Shown here one piece after another: positions 38,600-51,589 of a DNA stretch of 64,000 nt; within the stretch, counting starts at the first letter, position 1; each line of letters begins with the position of its first letter. Below the pieces are notes generated by a model. It saw only the letters and a list, made by a program, of their open reading frames with translations, was not told the DNA's origin and did no database searches. The translations under genes and the position numbers were made by a program. The DNA is taken from assembly GCA_029783825.1 (NCBI GenBank), contig JAREIK010004239.1, positions 1 through 64,000 of the forward strand, given 5' to 3'. The stretch is from Sapria himalayana (Eukaryota; Streptophyta; Magnoliopsida; Malpighiales; Rafflesiaceae).

Positions 38600-39963
38600 A
38601 TATTTGATTATCTTCATTATAGTATATCTATCAATCTATTTATCTAACTATTTGTCTATCTTTCTATCTACCTATATATCTACATATCTATATATCTATC
38701 TAAAAATCTATTTTTCTATTTGTTTATCTACCTATCTATCTATGTATCTATCTGCCTGTCTATCTATATGTCAATCAATCAATCTGTCTGTCTATCTATC
38801 TTCTATCTATCTATTTTTCAATTAGTGTATTTATTTTTTTGTCTTTTGTCTGAATCTCTAATTACCTAATTTTATATCTTTGTAATTATCAAACTATATA
38901 TCTTTCTATCTGTATATCTTTCTAACTATCTAATTTTGTTTCAGTCCATCAGTGTATTAGTCAATATATATATATATCTTTCTATCTATATATCTATCTA
39001 CCTGTATATCTATCTACCTATTATCTATCTACCTATTTTTCAATCTATTGGGATATTTGTTCATATGTAGATTTGTCTATTTGTCTATATATCTATTTTA
39101 CTAACTATCTAACTATTTAACTATCAATCGAACAATGAATCTAATAATCTATCTATTTATCTATCATTATATCTATCTTCCTATCTATTTATCTATCTGT
39201 TTGTCTGTCTATCTATCTATCTTTCTGGCTATCTATCTATCTATACATCTACCTTTTTGGTTATCGATCGGTCTATCTATCTATCTATCCATATATATTA
39301 CTATTTGTCTATATGTATATCTACTTTTATATCCATCTCCCTATCTACCTTTTTTTATCTGACTAACTTTATTTTTTCTATTTGTCTATCTATCTACCTT
39401 TCTATCTATCTTTTTCTCTTTCTATAAGTCTATTTGTCTATCTATCTAGCTATCTATTTATCTATTTTCTATCTATATGTCTACAATTATATTTGGCTAT
39501 CAATCTATCTATTGATTAGCCAATCTGTATAGCTATTTATCTATCTATCTATTTGTCTATATATCTATTGTATAACTACCTAACTCTTTATCTATCAATC
39601 TGACTATTAATATATTAGTCTATCTATTTAAATTTCTATCAATCTTTCTTTTTTTCTATTATATTACTATCTATCTGTCAATATGTCTATCTAGCTATCT
39701 ATCAATTTATCTATCAGACTATCTATCTATTTGTCTATCTATATATCTGTCTTTCTGCATATCTACTTATCGGCCTAATTATTTATCTCTCTAACTTTCT
39801 ATATCACTATTTGTGTATCTATCTATCTACCTTTTTATCTGACTTTTTATCAGGCTATTTGTCTATCTATCTATCTATATGTCTACTATCCTATCTGTTT
39901 AACTATCTACCTATCTATCTATCTATCTGACTATCTTTCAATCTATCTATCAGGCTATATGTC

Positions 39964-39996
<33 letters not shown>

Positions 39997-42639
39997 ATAT
40001 GTCAAACTATTCTATATTTTTTTATCTCCTTATCCTCCAATCTACTTTTTTTGTCTATCTATATGTATGTTTATTTGTCATTATGTAAATCTATATATCT
40101 GTCAATTTGTTTAATAATCAATCATCTATCTATCTGTTAATATGTCAACTATCTAATTATATCTCTATTTGTCTATCTATCTATCTATTTATCTATCTAG
40201 ATATCTATCTAACTATATATATGTCTATCTATCATTCTATCAGTCTATCAATAAATTTTTCAATTTGATATCTATCTATTTGACTATATGTTTATATGTC
40301 TCTGTTTATTAGTTTATCTATCTATATATCTGTCTATCTATCTACCCATCTATCACTCTACATATCTCTATATCTATTTGTGTATTTAATATGTGTGTAT
40401 CTTTCTAATTGTCTATATATCTATTTCCAAACTATCTGACTATTTAACTATAAATACATCTATCAGTCTTTCAGTAAATCTATGTATCTATTTATCTATC
40501 AATATATCTATCACCTATTCAATCTATCAATATATATATGCACCTATCAATCTATCCATCTATATGTCTATCTATCTATCTAACTATTTTCTATTTGTAT
40601 ATCTACCTTCTACTCATCTACTATCTACATATTTGTTTGATCAGTCTATTATATGTCTATATATCTATTTATCTATCTTTGTACAAATTATATATCTATC
40701 TATATATTTATCTGTCAATCTATCTATCTGTTTGTCGATCTTTTTTGTCTATATATTTGTCTATCAATATCTCTATCTATTTTTATATGTTTTTATCTAT
40801 CTATCTATATTTTTCTGAGTGTATCTATATGTCTATCAATATGTTCTATCAATATGTCTATCAATATGTCTATTAATATGTCTTCAATGTGACTTTCTTT
40901 TTGTTTATCTATCTATCTATCTATCTTTTCTTTCTATCTGTCTATGTAATATCTATATATTTGTCTATCTATCTATTTATATATCTATCTACTTTCTATA
41001 TTATTTATATGTTTATCGTAATGCTTATATTTGATATATATATATATATATATATTCTATGTCTATCTATCTGTCTATCTAACTATCTTTCTTTCAATAT
41101 GTCAATCTATCTGTCTATCTATTTGTCTATCTATATATCTATTTATTTCTCTATCTATCTATCTTTCTATCTAACTATCTATCTTTTCTATCTATCTATT
41201 TGTCTATATATCTTTCTATCTATCTCTCTATTTAAACTATCTATCTATTTATTTTTTTATTGATATGTCTATCAATCTATCTATAAATCTATCTATTATT
41301 TATATCAATCTAAACTATGCATATGACTTTAAATCTATCTATCAATATATCGATCAATCTATGTGTATATTATATATATATATATTTGTCTACCAATCTA
41401 TCTATTTGTTAATCAATCAATCTATCTATCTATCTGTATATTTATATATCTAACTATCTATCTATATTTCTGCCTATCTATATATTTATTTATCTTTATG
41501 TCTAACTATCTATCTATATCTATCTTTCTATCTTTTTATCTATCTATCATCTATTGATTTGTCTATCTATATACTTTCTTTATGTCTAAAAGATCTGTTA
41601 ATCTATCAATCTATCTATATGTTTAATATTCTATCTATCTATCTACCAAATAATCTGACTATCTATCTGTCTATCAAATAATATGACTATCTATCCGTCT
41701 ATCTATGTATTTGTCTATCTATCTGTTGTCTATGTTTCTATCTATCTATCTGTATATCTATCTATCTATCTATATGTCTGTCTAACTATCTTTCTATCAA
41801 TCTATCTATAAATTAATCAATCAAGTTGTCTATAAACCTATGTATCATACTATCTTTCAATCTATCTATCTATATATCTTAATATATATTTGTCTATCTA
41901 TTCTTGCATCTATCTATTTATCTTTTCTAACTATCCATCTTTTTATCTATAGATATATCTGTCTACCATATATATCTCTATATATCTATCTATTTATCTA
42001 TTTATCTATTTGTCTATCTATCTATCTATTTATCTATTTTTCTATCTATTTGTTTATCTTTCTATGTATCTATCTATCTATCTTTTTGTCAATGTCTCTC
42101 TCTATCTATGCATCTATCTATGTATGTTTCTATAGTTCTATCAATGTGTCTATTTACTATCTATCTGTCCATCTCTATATTTATCAATCTATGAATCTAT
42201 TTGTTTATCTATTTTCTAACTATCTTTCTATATATATATATATTTCTATCTATCTGACTATCTATCAATTTATCTATCAATTTATCCATCTATCTATCTA
42301 TCTATCTATCTGTGTGTGTGGTGTATCTATATTATATTTATCTCTCTTTTTATATAAAAATCAATTAATCTCTTGTCTATCTTTTTATCTATCCATATGT
42401 CTATGTATCTAATTATCTTTATGTGTATCTTTCTATATATATATATATATATATATATAGTATGTATGTATGTATGTATTTGTATCTTTATCTATCTTTC
42501 TATCTATTTGTATATCTCTATGTCTATCTATCTATTGATATATATACTATATATATATATATATATCTATATGTCTATCTATCTGTCTATTTTTAAAATA
42601 ATCAAATAATCTATCTGTCTATCTTTTTATCTATCTATA

Positions 42640-42640
<1 letters not shown>
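38600..42640. repeat. Second TATC-type satellite array, + orientation
   Basis: Same vocabulary as the first array (TATC, TGTC, TCAATC, TACCTATC), with TA runs at 39968-39998, 41035-41055, 42435-42460 and 42550-42567. It starts immediately outside the CACTA terminus at 38595. Open frames are period artefacts. Confidence 0.93.

Positions 42641-42682
<42 letters not shown>
42641..42682. repeat. (TA)n block at the point where the array changes strand
   Basis: An uninterrupted TA run of about 40 bp. To its left the + strand reads TATC, to its right GATA. A perfect TA run is self-complementary. Confidence 0.9.
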
Positions 42683-42685
<3 letters not shown>

Positions 42686-45655
42686 TAGGTATATCAATAT
42701 ATAGATATATAATTAGATAGACAGACAAACAGATAGATAGATAGTAGATATATAGATAGAGATAAAAATAGATAGACAAATAGATAGATAGACATATAGA
42801 TAGATAGCCACATAGAAAGAAACAGAGATTGAAATAGAGATAGATAGAAAGATAGATGAAGATATAGTCAGATAGATAGACAGAAAGATTGATTGATTGA
42901 TCATTATATAGACAACTATATAGATAGATAGATAGATTGATATACATATAGAAAGACATATAGATACAAAGATAGATACCCATATAGATAGATAGTTAGA
43001 TAGATAGAAAGATAGATAGACAAAAGATAGATAGATATATATACAAATAGATAGATAGGAAGATAGATAGATTGACAGATAGATTGATAGATATATAGAC
43101 AATTTTATAGATAGAATGATATAAGATTAATTAATAGATTGATAGAGATAGTGATAGAAAGATTGATAGACAGATTGATATACAAATTCATAGACAGATA
43201 GATAAATAGATAAATAGATTAGTAGATAAATAGGTAGATAGATTGGTAGAAAAATAGATAAATAGATATATATACAGATAGATAGATAGATAAATAAATA
43301 GATAGATAAAAAAATAGTTAGACAAAAAGATATATTTATTGATAGATAGATATATAGTAATATTGACAAACATATTTATTGATAGATAATTAGATAGAGA
43401 AATAAATTGATAGATAGAAATATAAATAGTTAGACATATACATAAACAGATAAAAACATAGAATGATCAATTGATAGACATATAGATAGACATATAGAAA
43501 GAAATATAGATAGATAGATTAATTGATAGATAGATTGAGTTTTAGATAGAGAGATAGACAGATAGATAGATAGATAGATTGATTGATTGATTGACCGATA
43601 GATAGACATGATATATAGATTGATAGATAGACCAATATATAGATAAATAGACAAATATATTAATAGATATATAGATAAATAGATAGATAGATAGATAGAC
43701 AGAATGATAGATAGATTGATACAAAGATTGAAAGTCAGATTGATAGAAAGATTAATAGACAAATTTATAACTAGATTGTTGAAAGTTTGTTAGATAGATT
43801 GAATGACATATAGATAGACATATTGATAGACTGATAGGTAGAGAGATATATAGACAATTATATAAATAGATATATTGAATATTATTAGACAAATAGATAG
43901 ATAGTTATCTAAATAAATATATAGATAAACTGATAGATAGACAAATAAATAGTTAGATAAATAGGTACATAGATTGGTAGATAAATAGATAAATAGATAA
44001 ATAGATAGATATACAAATAGATAGATAGATAGATAGATATATAGATAGATAGATAGACAGAAAGATATATTGACAGATAGATGGATGGATATATTAAATA
44101 TAGACAGACATATTTATTGATAGATAGTTAGATATGGAAAATAGTAACTAATAGAAAGATAGAAAGATCAATTGATAGACAGTTAGATAGACACATTGAA
44201 AGATAGTTAGAAAAATAGATTAATTGATAAATATATTGATTTTTAGATAGACAAACAGACAGACAGACAGATAGATAGAAAAATTGATTGATTGATTGAC
44301 CAATAGATAGAGAAATATAGATTGATAGATAGATTGAAATAAAGTTTGATAAATAAATTAATAGATAGATAAACAGATAAATAAACAGATAAATAGATAG
44401 ATAGATAGTTTGATTGATAGAAAGATTGATAATCAGATTGATAGGAAGATTAATAGACAAATTTATAGACAGTTTAATAGAAAGTTTCATAGAGAGATTG
44501 ATTGACATATAGATAGACATATTGATATACTGATAGGTATACAAATAGATAAACAGATAGATTGACAATTATATAGACAGATATATTGATATTTTATTAG
44601 GCAAATAGATAGACAGATAGATAGACAGATAGATAGATAAAGATATAGATAGATAGGTAAATAGATAGATAGATAGATACAAAGAAAGTAAGATAGTAAG
44701 ATATATAAATAGATAGATAGATAGACATATAGTTAGACATATATATAGATAGAGAAATTTAATAGATAGATAGATAGATGGATAGATGGATAGATAGATA
44801 GATTGAATTATAGATAGAAATATATATAGATATATAGATAGATACATGACTGATAAAGAAACAAATAGATAGATAGATTATTAGATAGATCAATTAACAG
44901 ACGGATAGATAGATAGATAGACAAATAGATAGATAGATAGATTGATTGATTGATATATAAATAGATAGATATATAGATAGATATATAGATAGATAAATAG
45001 GTACGCAGATAGATAAACAGATATATAGTCAGATAGATACACAAATAAATAGATAAATAGATAATTAGCTAAATATATAGATACATAGATAGAAAGACAG
45101 ATAGATATACAGATAGATAGGTAAATAAATAGATAGGTAAATATATAGATAGATAGACAGATAGATATACAGTTATATTGATAGATAGATAGATAAATAT
45201 ATAGATAGATAGATAAATAAAAATATAGAAAGATAGATAAATACAATGATAGATAGATAGACATATAGATAGATAGATACATAGAAAAATAGTTAGGTAG
45301 ATTAACAAATAGATAAACAGATAGATAGATAGAAAAGATATAAAGATAGTTATAAAATAGAAAGACATATAGATATATAGGTATTTAGACAGATAGTTAA
45401 ATATATACATAGACAGATAGATTAATTGATTGATTTACTGATAGATAGATAGAAAGATAGAAAGAAAGATAGATAGACAAATAAATAGACAAATAGATAT
45501 ATTAATATATAGATAGATAGTAAGATTTATAGATAGATAGATAGATCGATTGATAGATATATAGATAGATAGATAGATAGACAAATATATAGATAGATAG
45601 ATCCACAATTAGATAATTAGATAGAATGGTAGACTTAGATAGACAGAAAGAGAGA
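42683..45655. repeat. GATA-type satellite array (inverse orientation of the TATC array)
   Basis: The + strand reads GATA, GACA, GATT and AAATAGATA, the complement of the other arrays. It contains a duplicated segment of about 0.7 kb: motifs at 43370 and 44108 (ACATATTTATTGATAGATA) and at 43806 and 44505 (ACATATAGATAGACATATTG) pair up at offsets of 738 and 699 bp. It ends abruptly against CACTA-type subterminal sequence at about 45656. Confidence 0.92.
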
Positions 45656-46274
45656 TGGATTTCCGTCGCTAAGTGTAGCCACGGATCCTAATTTTCCATC
45701 ACTATTTTTGTGACAATATTTAATTTTTCGTTGCTAAAATAGAGATGGATTTAGATTTCCATTGCTATTTTAGCAATGTTTTATAATAAACCTTCACTAA
45801 AATAGCCATAGAAATTTGCAATCCATCGCTAAAATAGCGATGGAAAATCAGAATCCCGTCACTAAACTTAGTTATGGAATTCAATTTGTCATCACTATTA
45901 TGGCAATGGATTGTTGTATTATATCACTAATTTATTTTCTTGTACACTTTTTGAGTCATTTTAGCTACAGAATATTCCATCGCTAAAATTTAATATCCAT
46001 CGCTAAAATAGCTTTTTATTTAAATTTTTTTATATTAATTAAAAGATTACTGCAATATATTTAATTTTATATAATTAGAAACCATAATAATAAAAACACA
46101 CATTCATTAGAAAAATAAATATTAATTTAGTTCATTGTTGAAAATAAAAGCAATACAGATAACTTACATTAATTATGTTGCAACAATTTAAAAAACTCTT
46201 AACACAATAATTAGTTCATATCATCATCTTTTAAAAAAAACTAGCTAATAATCTAAAAATCATGATCACGACTA
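45656..46274. mobile_element. Left part of an older CACTA element (different family), host of element 2
   Basis: 45656-46020 carries TTCCGTCGCTAAG, ATCGCTAAAATAGCGATGGA and related subterminal motifs, distinct from the GCTAGGGA type of elements 1 and 2. The terminal CACTA itself is missing where it meets the GATA array. 46020-46274 is AT-rich and abuts element 2. The other side of the host resumes at 61074 with a TNPA-like gene fragment. Confidence 0.75.
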
Positions 46275-46680
46275 CACTACAAGAAAAATCTCATATAGCT
46301 AGGGACATTTCCCTAGCTAAATGTGCATTTTCCGTCGATAAATATAATATAGCAATGGATTACTGAGGAATCGGTTCCTTATCTAAAGTGCTTCTTACTA
46401 AAATATAGTGACGGATAGTGTCCCCAGCTTAAAAGTTAGCGACGGAAAAATCCCTTGCTAAAAAACACAAATTCCATACCTAAATTAGCAAGATAAATGA
46501 GATTTTCCGTCGCCAAGCGAAAATAATGATAGTTGATTCCCTAACTAAAATGTTGTCAATAAATTTTAGCGATGGAAATAGTCCTTAGCTAAATAAAATT
46601 AGCGATCAAAAATTCATCGCTAATTTCAATATTTTCCTAGCTAATTTAGAAAGGGATTTTTTCCTAGATATTTTAATTTC
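46275..46680 (+). repeat. Left terminal and subterminal repeats of CACTA element 2
   Basis: Closely matches 3665-4075: TCATATAGCTAGGGACATTT, then TAGCGACGGAAAAATCC and CCTAGCTAA motifs, ending in the AT-rich stretch that precedes the first cassette. Confidence 0.85.
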
Positions 46681-46865
46681 AAAATTAATTTCAAAATTTA
46701 AATGATTTTAAAATTTTTTAATAAAATAATTTAATATTTTTATATCAAATTGAATAAAAATTGAAACTATAAATAATTTATAATAAATAAAAAATAAAAA
46801 AATTTAATATCTTATTCTAATTTAATATTTTACACAATTGAAACAAAAAAATAACAAAATTTTAT

Positions 46866-47953
46866 TTCATCTTATTCATCAATGTATCTACAGACAGTGC
46901 ATATAGTATAATATATACATTCATTGACGTTGCTTTCTCTCCCTCTGTTCCTCCGATCATCATTTTTCTGATGCGACAAAGTTGTCCGAGTCACGGTACA
47001 TAATGTCTAGTGAAAAATCCCATCACTTATAGAAGCTTTGTATGTGGAATAATGCGGTATCATATCTGTAAAAAATTTAAACCACTCATTCAAATTTAAA
47101 AAAAAGTTATGTTTTGATACATATATAATATTGTATTATATGTGTAAATATATACTAGCATTTCACTCGTACATATATTACTGCTGATATGTATATAAAA
47201 ATAGCAATATTATGTGTACATATAAACTGAGTACAAATATACTTAGTATATATGTACATAAAATATTGTAGTATTATATGTACGTATATACTAACTTTCT
47301 TCATAGGTATATACCTCATTTTGTGTTGTTGTTGCTACTCCCGCTGCCACTCTTGCCATTGCTATCGTTGCCACTGTCACTACCAATACCATTGCTACTG
47401 TCGCCACCGCCGCTGTTGCCGTAGCTGCCTCGCCTATCGTGGCTACTGCCGCTGGCCGCTGCTCCCACTGCCAGTGCTACCGCTGAATGCTACAGCTGTC
47501 GATACCGCTATTGCTACTGCTGCTACCACCGCCACAGCTGCTATCACTGCCGCCGCTACTGCCGTTGCCGCCTCTGGCACAACTACCAATGCTACCAGTG
47601 CTGCCGCTACTTCCAATGTAGCAAGTGCTACAGCTGCTGCCGCCGCTGCTTCCAAAGCAGCCGCTGCTGTGGCTACTACCGCTACCTCCGATGTCATCGC
47701 TCATGTCACTGCCGCTCCCGCCACTGCTGCAACCGTTGCAGCCCCTACTGCTCCCGCAGCCACCACTGGAGCCGTTGCCGCTTCCACTGATGCCACTACT
47801 GTCGCTGCTACTACTACTACTACTGATAATTGGCTTTTACATACCTATAATAGGCTAAAACACTACCCAAAAAATTTGGAGACACAAATATTTTCACAGA
47901 TATATAAAAATAGTTCTTATAGACATGAACAAACACAAATTAAAGTTGATTGT
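46866..47953 (+). repeat. Internal cassette, copy 2A
   Basis: Same order as copy 1A: opening ATCTTATTCATCAATGTATC, the GTCCGAGTCACGGTACATAA block, palindromic AT segment (47110-47310), GC triplet tract (47321-47825) and the TATAATAGGCTAAAAC tail. Confidence 0.85.
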
Positions 47954-48120
47954 CATACAGCATAAATTAAAATTTAATTAATTAATTTAATATTTTTATA
48001 TTTAATTTAATAAAAAATAGAAACTATAAATTAAAATTTTAAATTAGACAAAAAAAATCCATTGAATAACTTATTCTAATACAATATTTTAAATAACTAA
48101 AAAAATAACAAAAATTATAT

Positions 48121-49100
48121 TATATCTTAGTAATTAATGTATCTACCGACTGTGGATAAAGTATAATTTATCAATGCATTGACATTACTTTCTCTCACTC
48201 TGCTCCTCCGATCACCAACTTTCCATTGTGAAAAAACTATCCAAGTCACGGTGCTTCATGTCTATTAGAAAATCTGTTCACTTATATAAGCTTCGTATGG
48301 GAAACCATGCAGTACCACATTTCTAAGAAATTTAAACCACTAAATCAAATCAAAATAAATTAAAAAAACTATGTTTTGATAAATATATATTACTGCAGCA
48401 AAAATATACATATATACTAGCATTTTACTCGTACATATATTACTATGATATTTGTACATATAAATTACATTATTATGCATACATATATACCGAGTACATA
48501 TATACTCAGTATTTATGTACATAAAATACTGTAGAATTATACATACTTATATACTGACAATATACATACGTATATTCCACATTTTTTGTCTTTCCTACTA
48601 CTCCCACAGCCACTACCGCCCTTGCCTCCCCTACTGCTCACTACCGCCCCTGCCGCTAATGCCGCTGCAGCTACGGATGCTGCTACACTGCTGCCTCCAC
48701 TATCACCGGTATCGCTGCAGCTACTGTCTGTGCTGCCGCCGCTGCCACTACTGCCTCCGCCACCGCCGCTGCCGCTGCTACCACTGCTACCTCCACTGCC
48801 TCCGCCGCCACCACAACCCCTGATGCTGCTACTTTCTCTGTTACCTCCACTATAGTCGCTGCCACTATCGTTACCGCTGCCATTGCCGTTACTGCATCCG
48901 TCGCTGCCGCTTCTGGCACCACTGCCAACACTAACGTTAGTGCCAATGCTGTCGCTGCTGTCATGGCTACCGTTGCTGATATTAAGATTTTACATACCTA
49001 TAATAGGCTAAAACTCTACCCAAATAATATGGAGAAACACAAATATATTCACAAGATATATAAAAATAGTTATTATAGACATCAACAAACAAAAATTATA
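48121..49100 (+). repeat. Internal cassette, copy 2B
   Basis: Opens ATCTTAGTAATTAATGTATC. Palindromic AT segment at 48380-48580, GC triplet tract at about 48590-48975, conserved tail ending near AATTATAGTTAATTTTCATA. The tract is the shortest in element 2 (about 385 bp). Confidence 0.85.
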
Positions 49101-49278
49101 GTTAATTTTCATATAGTTTCAACAAAAATTTAATTAAATAATTTAATATTCTTAAATTATATTTAATAAAACAGAAACTATAAATGAAAATTTTAAATTA
49201 ATCAAAAAAAATTCATTTAATAACTTATTTTAATATAATATTTTAAATAAGTAAAACAAAAAAATAATAAAAATGATT

Positions 49279-51190
49279 AATAACTTATTAATCAATGTAT
49301 CTACCTACTGTGCATAAAGTATAATCTATCAATGCATTGACATTGCTTTCTCTCCCTTTGCTCATCCAATCACCAATTTTCTACTACGAAAATGCTGTTC
49401 AAGTCACGATGTATCATGTTTGTTGAAATATGTCTTCACTTATACAAGCTTCATATGGAAAACAATGCGGTACCATATCTGTACAAAATTTAAACCACCA
49501 AATCAAATCAAATTAAATAAAAAAAACTATGTTTTGATAAATATATATTGTTACAGTAAATATGTACATATATACTACCATTTCACTCGTACATATATTA
49601 AAATAGTATACATACATATAAACTATAGTATTATGCGTACATATATACTGAGTACATATATATACTCAGTATATATGTACATAAAATACTATAGTATTAT
49701 ATGTACGTATATAGTGACAATATACATACGTATATACCACATTTGTTGCCGTTGCTGCTGCACCCTCTACCGCTGCTGCTCCTGCCGCTATTGTCATTGC
49801 CGCTACCACTGCCACAGTCATTGTCACTGCCGCTGCCACTACCACTGCCACTCCCACTATCACTGTTGCCACTGCTACCGCCGGTATCGCTCCTGCTGCC
49901 GCTGTCGCTGTTGCTGCCACCGCCACCATGGCCGCCGCCACTGTTGTCGCTTCTACCACAGCTGCTGCTACTGTCGCTTTTTTCGATGCTACCATAGCTA
50001 ATGCTAATGCCGCTACTGCCATTTCTATCACTACTGCCGCCGGTGTCACCACCGTCGCTGCCACGACCGCTGTCGTCACTGCCACGGCCACTACTGCCTT
50101 TGATGCCACTATTGTCGCTTCTGCCATAGCTACCGCACCTACCGCTAATGCCGTTACTGCCACTACTATAGTTGATGCCATAGCTACCGCCGCTGCCACC
50201 GCCGCCACCGCCGCCGCTGCCACCACCACTATCGATCCTATCGCTGCTACCATAAATGCTATAACTGTTTATTCTGTCATTGCTACCCCAGCTATTGCTA
50301 ATGCCGCTGCTGCCACTACTATCGCTGCTACCGCCGCTACAGTCGTTGCTGCCGCCGTTGTAGTCGCTGCCACGGCCGCTGCCGCTATCGCCGCTGCCGA
50401 GGCCATTGCCACCACCGCCGCCACTACTATTGCTGCCACGGCCACTGCCGCCGCCGCCGCTGTCACTGATGCCGCTGCTGCCACTACCGCTGCTGCCATT
50501 GATGCCGCTACTGTCACTGGTATCGCATCTACCGCTAATGCTGCTACTGCCACTACTATCGCTGCTGCCGCCGGTGTCACCGTTGCCACCGCCACTCTTG
50601 CCGCCACTCCTGCCGCCGATGCCACTGCCGCCACCGATGCTGCCACCGCCGCCGCCCCCACAACTATTGTTGCGACCGCCTCCACCGCGGCCACCATCGC
50701 CACCACCGCTGCCATTGCTGCCGCTGCCACCACTATCGCTGTTGTTGCCATTGCTACCGCTGTTGTCGCCTCTGCCACTACTACCGGTGTTGCCGGTGAT
50801 TCCGCTGCTCCTGCCGCCACTGCTACTGCCACCCCCTATCGACGATGCTGCTGCTGTCACTACTACCGCCACTACCACTTCCACTGCCGCCGCCGCCACC
50901 GCCACTTCTGCCACCGCCGCCGCCGCCACTTCTGCCACCGCCGCCGCCGCCACTTCTGCCACCGCCGCCGCCACTTCTGCCACCGCCGCCGCCGACACTT
51001 CCGCCACTACCGCGGCCGCCACTTCTGCCACCGCCACTGTTGTTGCTGCCATCACTGCCGCTACTGAAAATAGACTTTTACATACCTATAATAGGCTAAA
51101 ACTCTACCCAAAAAATTAAGAAACACAAAAACATATTCATAGATATATAAAAACAAATATTATAGACATGAACAAACACAAATTAAAGTT
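49279..51190 (+). repeat. Internal cassette, copy 2C, with expanded GC triplet tract
   Basis: Same frame of conserved blocks as the others, but its GC tract (49741-51064) is about 1.3 kb, two to three times longer than in any other copy. Frames are open for hundreds of codons in several phases and on both strands: Ala/Thr/Ile/Val on plus at 49928-51067, Gly/Ser on minus at 49697-51055. That follows from a triplet tract without T-A-A/G or C/T-T-A in register and is not evidence of translation. Confidence 0.87.
50900..51040 (+). repeat. 21/24-bp minisatellite inside cassette 2C
   Basis: Units of GCCACTTCTGCCACCGCC with one or two further GCC triplets repeat head to tail about five times. They are nearly identical, so this is the youngest amplification in the tract. 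Confidence 0.85.
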
Positions 51191-51589
51191 AATTATCATA
51201 CAGCATCAACAAAAATCCAAAAGATGTCCAACAATTATGTTTAGAGATAAAGAGAGTGCAAAAATAAAATATTTTTAGGATAATAAAGATTATATAAGCT
51301 AGACATTTTTTTTGATAAAGCTGAAATCAGTAATATGGGACCCATGCATTGGAAGGATCGTGGTAATGTCTCAATGCTTTGAATCAATATTTTTTCTTCT
51401 GTCTCACATAATGTGTCCTACACATTTTTCTGAGATTCATAATTTGGTTAATCAAAAAAGTAATGAACAAAACCAGAATAAAAAAATTGAAATTAGCAAA
51501 AAAATATCATAATTATTTGCTACACAAACAAAAAAAAATAACAGTTCAGAAATAATTCTCTTACTCAATCATCCTCATAATTTATAGGG
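51191..51589. other. Spacer between cassettes and TNPA-like gene of element 2
   Basis: Paralog of 6551-6943 with small indels. No gene seen. Confidence 0.6.

Noticed and set aside
49697..51119. Very long open frames (379 and 452 codons) over the GC tract as a novel Ala- or Gly/Ser-rich protein
   Set aside because: Several overlapping frames on both strands are open at once, as expected for a CTG/CCG/CTA triplet tract. There is no start context, splice structure or conserved frame between cassette copies.
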